23,118 nt of DNA from CAZBZG01 sp964496245 (GTDB lineage: Bacteria; Planctomycetota; SZUA-567): contig CAZBZG010000035.1 of NCBI GenBank assembly GCA_964496245.1, forward strand, positions 1 through 23,118. The letters run 5' to 3'. Made by a program: the position numbers and the translations under genes. Each line of letters begins with the position of its first letter. Within the stretch, counting starts at the first letter, position 1. Under the pieces are notes generated by a model. The model saw nothing but the letters and a program-made list of their open reading frames with translations. It had not been told where the DNA came from and searched no databases. This document shows, one piece after another, positions 1 to 7,472 of this stretch.

Positions 1-6
1 CACGGC

Positions 7-26
7 GGTCCGGCAGGAGCCGGACC
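7..26. terminator. Perfect hairpin at the window edge
   Basis: Arms GGTCCGGC and GCCGGACC form an 8-bp perfect stem with loop AGGA. No T-run follows on either strand, so it could be a Rho-independent-like 3' end or a palindromic repeat belonging to a gene outside the window. Confidence 0.3.
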
Positions 27-96
27 CTCCGACGAACCTCCGGCTCGAGGCTTGTGTACCTCGGTAGGTCAACACCCACCCGCCACCAAAGAGGAA

Positions 97-143
97 CCGG
101 CCCCAAGAGGGAGGGGGGGACAACTGATGGCGCTTGGGGCCGG
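97..143 (-). terminator. Hairpin after the STAS gene, possible terminator
   Basis: Arms CCGGCCCCAAG (97-107) and CTTGGGGCCGG (133-143) pair perfectly over 11 bp with a 25-nt loop. On the minus strand the stem starts 10 nt after the STAS-gene stop and is followed by a pyrimidine-rich TTCCTCTTT stretch, not a clean T-run. The position suggests a transcript 3' end. Confidence 0.5.
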
Positions 144-153
144 GGAGTGACGG

Positions 154-537
154 TCAAGATGGTTGCGGGTCGGGCGATGCTGCGGCGACGACCCGGATGC
201 CGAAACGCGTGTCGAATTCCATGGCGTGCAGGAAGCGGCCGAGTTCGGGGTTGGCCTGGAGGAGCTCGACACGGGCCTTTGGTTGGAATTCCCGCAGCAT
301 GCGGATGAAGCACGCGAGCAGGCTGAGGTCGACAGGGCTGAGGGCGTTGAGGTCGCGGAGATCGAGGAGGACGTTCGCGGTCCGGGCGCCCAGCTCTTGC
401 CGGAGAAAGCTGCGGAATTCGGGGATCGACCCCAGCGGAGAGGTTTCGAGCGGGGTGATGGTCGCCCGGTCCCCTGCGCGCGTGACCGCGAACTTGGGCT
501 CAATGTCGCTGGCGCGTTCGGCTTGCAGTGCGGACAT
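154..537 (-). CDS. STAS-domain-like protein (anti-sigma-factor-antagonist type)
   Basis: A 127-residue soluble protein with the size and layout of a single STAS domain: beta strands around residues 25-31 and 55-61, a helix at about 69-84, a strand at 88-93 and a C-terminal helix at 97-106. STAS proteins usually bind anti-sigma or other partner proteins and switch by phosphorylation of a Ser in a DSSG-like loop. Here the equivalent loop reads NALSPVDLS (64-72), so the canonical phosphoacceptor motif is not intact and a non-phosphorylated or divergent role is possible. The start ATG has GGAGA 7 nt upstream. No kinase or sigma factor gene is adjacent, so the partner is unknown. The fold call is by pattern only. 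Confidence 0.7.
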   Translation of the reverse strand: MSALQAERASDIEPKFAVTRAGDRATITPLETSPLGSIPEFRSFLRQELGARTANVLLDLRDLNALSPVDLSLLACFIRMLREFQPKARVELLQANPELGRFLHAMEFDTRFGIRVVAAASPDPQPS

Positions 538-843
538 CGCGCTTCTCCGTCGGCATGGCGTTCAGAATGACTTCTCGATAACGCGCATGGGCTTCGCGCT
601 TTCTTTATCCACGTCAGACGGGCGCATGCAAGTCAGGGTTGTGTTATTGTTCGCGTAGGTGCGGATGAAGCGGCAGGTCGCGCGTGCGTCTGCGCTTGGA
701 GGGATTCGGGCGTCGCGGGCGGGCCCATGGGTTTCGGGAAATCCTGGAAATGCGTTGCATCGTACGGAGGCGGTGGCCGGTATGCCTTGCCCGGCCCACA
801 GGGAGCGATAGGGCGGAACGCGGCGCGGTCTGGGGGCGCCGCG
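538..843. other. Intergenic region between HEAT lipoprotein and STAS genes
   Basis: About 306 bp without a convincing gene. It holds the hairpin at 819-843 and the Shine-Dalgarno of the STAS gene near 544-549. I see no strong sigma-70 promoter; the best match (GATAAA with a poor -35) is not worth calling. Open frames here lack any recognisable protein pattern. Confidence 0.5.
819..843 (-). terminator. GC-rich hairpin directly after the HEAT gene stop
   Basis: Arms CGCGGCGC (819-826) and GCGCCGCG (836-843) form an 8-bp perfect stem with a 9-nt loop, starting at the base after the stop codon of the HEAT-repeat gene. There is no T-run, so it is either a weak terminator or an mRNA 3'-end stabiliser. 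Confidence 0.4.
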
Positions 844-2349
844 CTATTCGTGGATGGACCCGGGCGCAGGATCCGCCGGCGTGTCGAGACGTATGCGGCG
901 GCCGCGACAGAGCACCTCGACGTAACCGCCCTTCAAGCCTTGGGGGCCCTGTCCCGGATGAATGTGCACCACCGGCGCGTTCCAGTGGAGCTGGGTGCCC
1001 CCGCGGACCGCGTGCGCGGTGCCGTCCGGAAAGACCAGCACGGCCTGCTTCGGGCCGCACGCCTTGAGGCGGTGGAGACGCAGCCACCAGACGCGCCAGG
1101 CTTCGGCGGGTGCGTCGCTGTCGGGCGGGAAACGGAGGGCATGCCGTTTGACGAGCGAGGCGAGATTTCGGGCGGCCGCCTGTCGCACCGCCGGAACAGG
1201 ATCCTCGAGCGCGCTGATCACGCTGGGGATCACGCGCACGGACCCGGCATGGCCCATGCAGGCGATGCTGAGGCGTTTTTCCTGTTCGTTGCCGTGTGCG
1301 AGGAGTTGGAAGCAGGCCCGGGGCAGGGGCCCCTGTCCGAGGAGGCAGAGCAGCATTTCTTCGCGCGTTTGGAGCGCTTCACGCTGTTCCGGCGGCAGGT
1401 CCGAGAGGGTGCGGTCCCGCTCGGACCGGGGGGTCGCCTGGAGGCCTTCAAAGGCTGTTTCGCGGGTGGCGCGGTGAGGCGCGAGGAGACCCTGGTAGAG
1501 CACGTGGATCGCCTCCCGCTGGCGGAGCGTGGCCAGCGCTCGCATGGCGCCCGGAGAGAGGTGGGGGTCGCCGGCCAGGGCTAGCCGCCTGAGGTACGCG
1601 AGGCCGCGTTTGTCGCCCAGGCGCGCGAGTGCCCAGGCCAGGGCCGTGCGGATGGCCGGCGTGTCGTGCTCAAAGGCTTGGCGCAGCTGGCCCAGCGAGG
1701 CCCGGTCTCGAAACACCCCGAGACCCTTGGCGGCTGCGCTGCGCACGGCTGGATGGGGGTCCTTGACGAGAAGGCGGCGGCAGGCGGGCCGGGCGCGGGG
1801 TGCGTGGAGCTCGATCAGCACGAGGAGCGACGCTTCGCGCACCGAGGGCCGCTTGTCGGCCAGAGCCTGCTCCAGGGCCTCCTCGGACTGGAGGTCGCCG
1901 ATCCGCCCCGCGGCCACGGCTGCCAGGGGGCTGAGCGGGTCGATCGGATCGAGGAGGATGGCCGCGGCTGTGGCCCTGTGGTGCGGCTGGGGGTGTTGGA
2001 TGATTTCCATGAGGCGGCGGCGCCGGTCTGCGAGGCGGGAGCCCCCCGGCGGCGGCTGCGGGGGAGGGGTGGGGCCCGTGATGTCCCCCTGGGCTTCGAC
2101 CTCCGGATGGCCCGGGGCCCGCTGCGTCTGTTTGTGAATCCGCTTGGAGAGCGCCAGCAGGCCGCCGCTTGCCGCATCGGCCGGCGGCTGCTCGCCGGGA
2201 GAGCCGTGATAGACGACGCGGTCTTCGCGCGTACCCTGTTCGTTGATCCGGCTGCTCACGGTGTAGCCCGGCCCGTCGCGGGCGGATGGTTCCGCGTTCA
2301 GGCAGCCCGCGACCGCGAGCAGGGCTGGGAGCCAGCAGGGCGTACGCAT
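844..2349 (-). CDS. HEAT-repeat lipoprotein
   Basis: A 501-residue protein that probably sits on a membrane facing the periplasm. The N-terminus (MRTPCWLPALLAVAGC) is a lipoprotein signal with lipobox AVAG-Cys16. Residues 20-115 are low-complexity linker rich in Pro, Gln and Arg. Residues about 120-405 hold repeated two-helix HEAT-like units, e.g. near 140-165, 168-195, 199-225, 229-257 and 375-400, with recurring PxVRxAAAxxL patterns. The last 70 residues (435-501) are beta-rich and read like a small C-terminal domain. HEAT repeats are protein-binding scaffolds; the partner is unknown. The start at 2349 gives the cleanest signal peptide; ATGs at 2361 and 2367 are alternatives and none has a clear Shine-Dalgarno. 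The same frame stays open back through the N gap, but that stretch is not protein-like. Confidence 0.75.
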   Translation of the reverse strand: MRTPCWLPALLAVAGCLNAEPSARDGPGYTVSSRINEQGTREDRVVYHGSPGEQPPADAASGGLLALSKRIHKQTQRAPGHPEVEAQGDITGPTPPPQPPPGGSRLADRRRRLMEIIQHPQPHHRATAAAILLDPIDPLSPLAAVAAGRIGDLQSEEALEQALADKRPSVREASLLVLIELHAPRARPACRRLLVKDPHPAVRSAAAKGLGVFRDRASLGQLRQAFEHDTPAIRTALAWALARLGDKRGLAYLRRLALAGDPHLSPGAMRALATLRQREAIHVLYQGLLAPHRATRETAFEGLQATPRSERDRTLSDLPPEQREALQTREEMLLCLLGQGPLPRACFQLLAHGNEQEKRLSIACMGHAGSVRVIPSVISALEDPVPAVRQAAARNLASLVKRHALRFPPDSDAPAEAWRVWWLRLHRLKACGPKQAVLVFPDGTAHAVRGGTQLHWNAPVVHIHPGQGPQGLKGGYVEVLCRGRRIRLDTPADPAPGSIHE

Positions 2350-2514
2350 GAACGAGAGCATACGCATTCGGGCGGGGCGGTACAAGTCCCGCCGCCGGGA
2401 TTGCCTGCGCGGAGCCCCATTTGCAGCGGCCGGACTGCCCGATCTTGTTGTCCGACAGCTCGTACTTGCGACCACACTTTGGACAGNNNNNNNNNNGGTG
2501 AACGTGATCGGCAT
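2350..2514 (-). CDS. Zinc-ribbon protein N-terminus (MJ0042-like), broken by an assembly gap
   Basis: The minus strand starts ATG at 2514 (MPITFT), with GGGAGG a few bases upstream, then runs into a 10-N gap. On the far side, in a frame the literal N count does not preserve, the sequence reads CPKCGRKYELSDNK followed by IGQSGRCK. This closely resembles the CxxCG..Y.L.D...G...RCxCG pattern of MJ0042-type zinc ribbons common at protein N-termini. If the two contig ends overlap by a single C, the product begins MPITFTCPKCGRKYEL, an excellent fit. The second metal site reads CKWG instead of CKCG, either a real change or an error near the gap. The zinc frame stays open far into the HEAT gene, so the true 3' end cannot be set; the end given is the HEAT start and is arbitrary. 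DNA binding or a signalling role would be a guess. Confidence 0.5.
2487..2496. other. Assembly gap (10 N)
   Basis: Ten Ns, a typical scaffolder placeholder and so not a measured length. It interrupts the zinc-ribbon coding start described at 2350-2514. Confidence 0.95.
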
Positions 2515-2607
2515 TCCCGCCCTCCCCGGTCGGTCGAAATGCAGTCAGCCCAAGGCGTATGTTCGAGGTGTCTGCTCCGGATGCCCACGCGCGCCAGCAC
2601 GCCAGTC

Positions 2608-2636
2608 ATTATGCGTTTCCCGTATCGCGTTGTCAA
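2608..2636 (-). promoter_or_regulatory. Near-consensus sigma-70 promoter for the zinc-ribbon gene
   Basis: On the minus strand TTGACA (2631-2636) and CATAAT (2608-2613) are separated by exactly 17 bp. The -35 is perfect and the -10 is 5/6. Transcription would start near 2601, about 85 nt upstream of the ATG at 2514, which has a good Shine-Dalgarno. The match argues that the gap-broken gene is a real, probably well-expressed unit, and that the HEAT gene may be co-transcribed behind it. Confidence 0.7.
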
Positions 2637-2714
2637 TGATCGCGGCGTCAGGAGGAGCGGCGTGCGAAAGGGGGCTGCCGGAAACCGACGGACATCTGCA
2701 GCGGGGATGGCGCA

Positions 2715-2724
2715 NNNNNNNNNN
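2715..2724. other. Assembly gap (10 N)
   Basis: Ten Ns immediately beyond the terminator hairpin at 2725-2755. Strong hairpins commonly break short-read assembly, so the gap may hide little or no sequence. Confidence 0.95.
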
Positions 2725-2755
2725 AAAAACCGGGGCCGGCACATGCCGGCCCCGG
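2725..2755 (-). terminator. Intrinsic terminator of the porin gene
   Basis: On the minus strand an 11-bp perfect stem (CCGGGGCCGGC at 2755-2745, GCCGGCCCCGG at 2740-2730) with a 4-nt loop is followed directly by TTTTT, which then runs into the N gap. It begins 40 nt after the porin stop codon and is the clearest Rho-independent terminator in the window. Confidence 0.9.
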
Positions 2756-2795
2756 CGCGCTAGGGGATCGGGCGGGAAAACGCCCTGATCAAGCC

Positions 2796-4124
2796 TTAGA
2801 AGCTCCAGTCCATGATGAGGCCGATGGCGTCGGCGTCTGCATCGACATCGTCTGCTGCGCCGACCCGGTCGCCGTCGAACCACTGGTGGATGTACTCGAG
2901 CGTGACAGCGATGCCGCTCTCGAACTTGTGGGTGAGCGCCACGTTCACGTTCCAGTAGTCCTCGTCCGTGTAGTCGCCGACGGCCAGGCTGTTGTTGTCG
3001 TTGTCCGTGTCCAGGTTCATGTACTCGCCCATGAGCCCGAAGTCGATGTTCTCGGTGATGCCCCAGACCAGGCCGAGGCTGAAGACGTCCGCGTCCTGCC
3101 GGTCGTCCCAGTCCTCATCCCACTGGTGCACATACTCGCCGAAAACCTCCACGGGCACGCTCTTGAACTTGTAGTCGAACGCTGCGCTCAGCGCCTGCGT
3201 GTCGGCTTCGGAGTGCCGGCCCCAGCCGTTGGGGTCGATCACTTCGTCCCCGTAGCTGTCGACGTGCACGTTGATGAAGCTGAGCTCCAGGTGCAGCCCC
3301 TCGATGGGCGAGAGGTGGACGCCTGCGGCGAACGACTGGAAGAAGAGCGTGTCGTCCGAGCGGTCCTCGTGCATGCCGCGTGTCCTGCGGCCGCCACCCG
3401 TGGTCTCGTTGTTCTGGAAGAGGTGGAGATAGAACTTGGCGAGGTCTTTGTACTTGTAGATGGCCTCGATCCCGAGAACGTTGTCCACCTCGCCGAGCCA
3501 GTCCTTGTCGCCCACATCGGCGTGCGCGTTGCCGGCGGTGCCGTCGCGCATCTCGTCGGCATCGAAGAGGGTGGCTTCACCGTGCATGAACCCGTCGATG
3601 TAGCCGACCGCCTTGTCCTGGCCGAACGCCTTGACCTCTTTCTTGCCGAAGTTCAGCTGCCAGTTGGACCCGCCTACGTGCTTCCAGTAGAAATAGCACT
3701 CCTCGAGCAGGTCATCTTGAGCGGCGCCTGCGTCCCAGAAGTCCTCGAGGTCGAGCTTGAGGTACACGCCCATGTCCTTGGAGGCGGCGACGTCGAACTT
3801 GAGCGAAGCTTCGGGGTAGAACTCGGTGCTCAGAACGTCGTCGTCTTCGCCGTTCGGGACCTGCGTGGGGTCCTCGTCGCGATCCACCACCAGGGTTACG
3901 ATGCCCACGCTTCCGCCGATCTTGATCGCGCCCTTCTTCTTCATGCTGGTCAGACTCTCGGCGTCACCACCGGCGGCCGGCGCCATCTCGCTCGACTCCA
4001 TGGCCGCCACTTTGGCTTTGAGATCGGCGAGCTCGGCCTTGAGGCTCGACACGTCGTCGGCCCGGGCTGCGCTTCCGATCACAAAGACGCCGGCGACCAG
4101 CAATCCTCCCAATGTCCTACCCAT
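2796..4124 (-). CDS. Outer-membrane beta-barrel porin
   Basis: A 442-residue secreted protein. Residues 1-22 are a Sec signal peptide ending SAARA. Residues about 24-45 form a short coiled coil (VSSLKAELADLKAKVAAMES), a layout known from porins that reach toward the cell wall. From about residue 65 onward, alternating polar/hydrophobic strands with many aromatic residues and acidic loops continue to a terminal WSF; a C-terminal Phe is the usual barrel-assembly signal. The acidic loops (runs of D and E) would not obviously favour anions, so its place next to the pst genes does not by itself make it a phosphate porin. Shine-Dalgarno AAGGAG lies 6 nt before the ATG. It is monocistronic: own promoter region upstream, strong terminator downstream. 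Confidence 0.8.
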   Translation of the reverse strand: MGRTLGGLLVAGVFVIGSAARADDVSSLKAELADLKAKVAAMESSEMAPAAGGDAESLTSMKKKGAIKIGGSVGIVTLVVDRDEDPTQVPNGEDDDVLSTEFYPEASLKFDVAASKDMGVYLKLDLEDFWDAGAAQDDLLEECYFYWKHVGGSNWQLNFGKKEVKAFGQDKAVGYIDGFMHGEATLFDADEMRDGTAGNAHADVGDKDWLGEVDNVLGIEAIYKYKDLAKFYLHLFQNNETTGGGRRTRGMHEDRSDDTLFFQSFAAGVHLSPIEGLHLELSFINVHVDSYGDEVIDPNGWGRHSEADTQALSAAFDYKFKSVPVEVFGEYVHQWDEDWDDRQDADVFSLGLVWGITENIDFGLMGEYMNLDTDNDNNSLAVGDYTDEDYWNVNVALTHKFESGIAVTLEYIHQWFDGDRVGAADDVDADADAIGLIMDWSF

Positions 4125-4248
4125 TGTTTCTCCTTTCTCCCTGCGAAAACCAGAATCCCAAAACTTCCTCGATGTCCCAGCCGGTTGTCCCGCCCTGCGC
4201 GGGTGCCGACTGCCTGCTGGCTTCCATATCCAGCAAACGCTTGGGGGG

Positions 4249-4276
4249 ATAATACGAATGGTTGCGGCGAAGTCAC
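4249..4276 (-). promoter_or_regulatory. Possible porin promoter
   Basis: On the minus strand TATTAT (4249-4254, 5/6) lies 16 bp from GTGACT (4271-4276, a weak -35). The leader to the porin ATG would be about 115 nt. The weak -35 could mean activator dependence; a lone CTAAC abuts it upstream. Confidence 0.35.
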
Positions 4277-4503
4277 GTTAGGAAGCCAATAAGTTCCCGT
4301 TTGCGGCGCTGATCGTTGGCTCACAAACCGCGCACGGATCTGTGCGGCGTTCGTGCTGCTGCAGGCTTGGTTTGTTAGGGAGTTGCGCGCGCGGGAGGAT
4401 GTCGCAACATGCCATTGACGGAAGGGTTGGGATGGGTCGGTTAGCGTTCGGTGTGGAGGGCGGCAAGGGGGCGCGCAGACGAAGCGCAAGATCGCGGCTC
4501 CGC

Positions 4504-4519
4504 CTGCGCGCGGGCGCAG
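4504..4519 (-). terminator. Small hairpin after phoU
   Basis: Arms CTGCGC and GCGCAG pair perfectly around a 4-nt loop, 3 nt past the phoU stop. No T-run follows, so termination of the pst operon here is only a possibility. Confidence 0.3.
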
Positions 4520-4522
4520 ACT

Positions 4523-5188
4523 TCAGTCGTCCTCGCCTTCGCTGTGGCGGACGATTTTGCCCTGGGCGATGTAGATCACGTCCTCGGCGATGTTCGTGGC
4601 GTGATCGGCGATGCGTTCCAGGTTCCGGCCGGCGCCGGTGATGGTGTAGTATTGGTTGAAGCGTTTGACGTCTTGCTGCACGACCGCGTCCACCCGGCGG
4701 CGCATGTCTCGCTTCATCTCGTCCACCTCGTCGTCGGCCATCAGGACTTCCTGGGCCGCGTCAGCGTTCAGGTTGACGAATGCCTCGAGGCTGTCGTGCA
4801 ACATCTTCTGCGCCCGGTCGGCCATGGTCTTGATGTCGAAGGGGATCTCGAGCGTGGGATCCTTCTTCATGGCGAGCGTTTTGTGGGAGATGCTCACCGC
4901 GAGGTCGCCGATCCGCTCGAGGTCGTTGTCGATCTTGAGCGTGGCTACGATGAAACGGAGGTCGATGGCGACCGGCTGGTGGAGGGCCAGGATCTTGAGA
5001 CACTCCTCCTCGACCTCGACCTCGCGCTGATCCACCTTGGCGTCGAGATCGTTCAGTCGCGCAGCCATTTCGTCGTCTCGTTCCAGGAGGGAGCGCACGG
5101 CTACGCCCACGTTCTCTTCCACCATGGCGCTCACGGAAAGGATGTCGCGCTTGAGCTTTTCGATCTCGCGCTGCAGGTGCACCGACAT
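4523..5188 (-). CDS. phoU: Phosphate signalling complex protein PhoU
   Basis: A 221-residue all-helical cytoplasmic protein of normal PhoU length. PhoU links the Pst transporter to the sensor kinase PhoR and keeps the Pho response off when phosphate is plentiful. The two tandem three-helix bundles each show the metal-binding signature: LKIDNDLERIGDLAVSI (84-100) and NLERIADHATNIAEDV (189-204). AGGAG lies 8 nt before the ATG. It is the last gene of pstS-pstC-pstA-pstB-glgC-phoU, 45 nt after glgC; in many bacteria phoU directly follows pstB, so the glgC between them is the unusual part. A second PhoU-domain protein is encoded at 14715-15401. Confidence 0.95.
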   Translation of the reverse strand: MSVHLQREIEKLKRDILSVSAMVEENVGVAVRSLLERDDEMAARLNDLDAKVDQREVEVEEECLKILALHQPVAIDLRFIVATLKIDNDLERIGDLAVSISHKTLAMKKDPTLEIPFDIKTMADRAQKMLHDSLEAFVNLNADAAQEVLMADDEVDEMKRDMRRRVDAVVQQDVKRFNQYYTITGAGRNLERIADHATNIAEDVIYIAQGKIVRHSEGEDD

Positions 5189-5233
5189 GTCTTCGTCTCC
5201 TCGAATGGCTGCCGTCGAACGGCTGCGGGTTGT

Positions 5234-6508
5234 TCAGATCACGGTTCCCGGCGGCAGGACCGTGTCGCGCGGAATCACCACGATGCCTGCGCGGATGGTA
5301 TACAGGGCCTCGTCCGCCTCCTCGATGCGGTCGACGTTCTGGATCCTGGAATGCTCGCCAAGGGTCACGTTCTTGTCAATGATGGCCTTGCGGATGTAGC
5401 AGCACTTGCCGATCGTGCCCTGGCGTTCCGGCGCGATGCCGTCGTGTCCCATCACGATGGCGTCCTCCAGGATGGCGTCCTGATCGATGCGCGTCCGGAT
5501 GCCGACGATCGAGCGCGTGAACCGTTGCGCCGCGCTGTCCACGCCGTCGGCGATGATGGAGTCTTCGATCAGCGTGTTGCGGATCCGCGACGGGGGTAGG
5601 TGCCGGGACCGCGTCATGATGGAGGCGCCGTTCGCGAACAGGCTGGCGAGGCCGCGCCCCTCGCGCCACTCCATGTTGGCGCGGAAGAAGTCGGGGATGG
5701 TGCCCACGTCCTCCCAGGCGCCGTCCACGGGAAAGGCGAAGAGTCCGTGGTCCTCGGCGGCGCAGGCGAGCATGTGCTGTTCGAGGTTGCTCTTGCGGTT
5801 GTTGAGGAGCTCGATCAGGGTTTCCCGCCGGAAGCAGTAGACGCCGACGTGGGTGAGGAAGGGCTTGGTCTCGGGGTGCCGCCCGCCGGGCAGAGCGTCG
5901 AGCCGGAACCGCTCGACCTTGTCCGCCCGGCGCGGCCGGGCGTAAAACTCGTGTACGCGCCCGTCGCCGTCCACGCGCATGAGCACGCGCTCGTCGATCT
6001 CGTCCTCCGTGTTGTAGAGGCCGGCCACCGTGATGTCGGCCTCGCAGATCTCGTGATGCAGAAGGAGCTCGCGGTAGTCCATGCGATAGAGCTGATCGCC
6101 GTTGAGCACGAGCACGTGCTTCGGGTTGTGGTAGAGCACGTACGGAAGGGCCTGGCGGAGGGCGTCGGCCGTGCCTTGTGGCCGCTTCTTGCCCTTGGGC
6201 AGGAAGTCGCTCGTGATGATGTCGATGAACCCGGAGCCCGGCATTTCGCCCGCGTAGGTCTGCCAGACGTGGCGGTTGAGGCTGAAGGAGTTGTACTGCG
6301 TGAGGATGAAGATGTTCTCCAGTTTGCTGCGCAGGCAGTTGGTCAGGCAGATGTCGATCAGCCGATACTTGCCGCCGAAATCCACGGCCGGCTTGGCGCG
6401 GCTTTTTGTGAGCGGATGGAGCCGGTCGCCCCGGCCGCCGCCGAGCACGACCACGACGGTGTCGGCGGGATCCACGAGTTCCAGGTAGTTCTCACGCAGG
6501 TTTCGCAT
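5234..6508 (-). CDS. glgC: Glucose-1-phosphate adenylyltransferase
   Basis: A 424-residue enzyme that makes ADP-glucose and pyrophosphate from glucose-1-phosphate and ATP, the committing step of bacterial glycogen synthesis. Visible motifs are the nucleotide-binding loop LGGGRGDRL (22-30), the RAKPAV segment (37-42), GTADALRQ (112-119), LNGDQLYRMDY (135-145), the glucose-1-phosphate site WEDVGT (265-270) and a C-terminal left-handed beta-helix with repeated hexapeptides (about 305-400). The loop has Asp where most family members have Thr (GTRL), a change worth noting. AGGA lies 9 nt before the ATG. It sits 33 nt after pstB and 45 nt before phoU in the same orientation, so it is very likely co-transcribed with the phosphate importer. 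No other glycogen gene is in the window. Confidence 0.92.
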   Translation of the reverse strand: MRNLRENYLELVDPADTVVVVLGGGRGDRLHPLTKSRAKPAVDFGGKYRLIDICLTNCLRSKLENIFILTQYNSFSLNRHVWQTYAGEMPGSGFIDIITSDFLPKGKKRPQGTADALRQALPYVLYHNPKHVLVLNGDQLYRMDYRELLLHHEICEADITVAGLYNTEDEIDERVLMRVDGDGRVHEFYARPRRADKVERFRLDALPGGRHPETKPFLTHVGVYCFRRETLIELLNNRKSNLEQHMLACAAEDHGLFAFPVDGAWEDVGTIPDFFRANMEWREGRGLASLFANGASIMTRSRHLPPSRIRNTLIEDSIIADGVDSAAQRFTRSIVGIRTRIDQDAILEDAIVMGHDGIAPERQGTIGKCCYIRKAIIDKNVTLGEHSRIQNVDRIEEADEALYTIRAGIVVIPRDTVLPPGTVI

Positions 6509-6541
6509 TGGGTTCGTTCCTGGGCGCCTCGGCCGTCCCGG

Positions 6542-7423
6542 CTAGCCGAAGCGGCCGGTGATGTAATCCTCGGTCTGCTGCTTTTCCGGGTTGGTGAAGA
6601 GCCGCTGGGTGGGGCCGAACTCGATCAGCGCCCCCTCGTAGAAGAAGGCCGTGAAATCGGAAACGCGGGCCGCCTGCTGCATGTTGTGCGTCACGATCAC
6701 GATGGTATACGTCTGGCGAAGTTCGCCGATGAGGTCCTCGATCCGCATGGTGGCCTGGGGGTCCAGGGCCGAGGTGGGCTCGTCCATGAGCAAGACTTCG
6801 GGCTCTACGGCCAGGGCCCGCGCGATGCAGAGTCGCTGCTGCTGGCCGCCTGACAAGCCCAGGGCGTTATTCTGCAGGCGGTCCTTGACCTCCTCCCACA
6901 GGGCTGATCGCTTGAGACTCTCCTCCACGATCTGCTTGAGCCGGACACGATTGCGGATGCCCTGGAGACGCGGGCCGTAAGCGATGTTGTCGAAGACCGA
7001 CTTGGGAAACGGGTTGGGCTTCTGAAAGACCATGCCCACTCGCTGCCGCAGGGCGACCGCGTCGATGTTCTTGGCGTAGACGTCCTGGCCGTCGAGCAAG
7101 AGGCGGTTGGTGGCTGTGCAGCCCGGGATGAGGTCGTTCATCCGGTTGATCGCCCGGAGGAACGTGCTCTTGCCGCAGCCGCTGGGGCCGATGATCGCGG
7201 TCACGAGCTTCTCCGGGATTTCCAGATTCACCTGTTTGACGGCTTCGAAGTCCCGGTACCAGATGGAGAAGTCCTCGGTTGCGATGTGCGTCTCTCGCTG
7301 CTCGGCGCTGGCGTCCTGACTCTGGCGGATAGCGTCGGCGGCGGGTCGTTTGAGCCGTGGCCGGTCGTCCGCATCCGGTTGCGTTGTCTGGCTCGGTGTT
7401 TCTGAGGTGTCGGAAGCGTTCAT
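6542..7423 (-). CDS. pstB: Phosphate ABC transporter ATP-binding protein PstB
   Basis: A 293-residue ATPase that drives PstCA. It has Walker A GPSGCGKST (79-87), Q-loop QKPNPFPKS (134-142, the PstB-typical wording), signature LSGGQQQR (190-197), Walker B VLLMDEP (210-216) and H-loop TH (245-246). The ATP-binding core starts near residue 47; the first 45 residues are polar, Pro/Ser/Gln-rich and not part of the usual family. The start at 7423 is chosen because AAAGGA lies 7 nt upstream; the frame stays open to an ATG at 7522 inside pstA, which would give an unlikely N-terminus. It starts 49 nt after pstA. Confidence 0.96.
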   Translation of the reverse strand: MNASDTSETPSQTTQPDADDRPRLKRPAADAIRQSQDASAEQRETHIATEDFSIWYRDFEAVKQVNLEIPEKLVTAIIGPSGCGKSTFLRAINRMNDLIPGCTATNRLLLDGQDVYAKNIDAVALRQRVGMVFQKPNPFPKSVFDNIAYGPRLQGIRNRVRLKQIVEESLKRSALWEEVKDRLQNNALGLSGGQQQRLCIARALAVEPEVLLMDEPTSALDPQATMRIEDLIGELRQTYTIVIVTHNMQQAARVSDFTAFFYEGALIEFGPTQRLFTNPEKQQTEDYITGRFG

Positions 7424-7472
7424 GCGCCGTTCCTTTCGTCTGGATCTGTCGAAGGCCTTTTGATAGGCCACC

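Larger units (their letters stand above)
4125..4522. other. Intergenic region between phoU and porin
   Basis: About 400 bp without a gene. It contains a possible porin promoter (4249-4276), a single CTAAC half-site just upstream of it on the minus strand (4277-4281), and a small hairpin after phoU (4504-4519). I looked for 11-bp-spaced CTNAC repeats like those before the other phosphate units and found no array. Confidence 0.6.

Noticed and set aside
4277..4281. Lone CTAAC upstream of the porin promoter as a Pho box
   Set aside because: No partner unit at +11 or -11 bp; a single 5-bp match is expected by chance.
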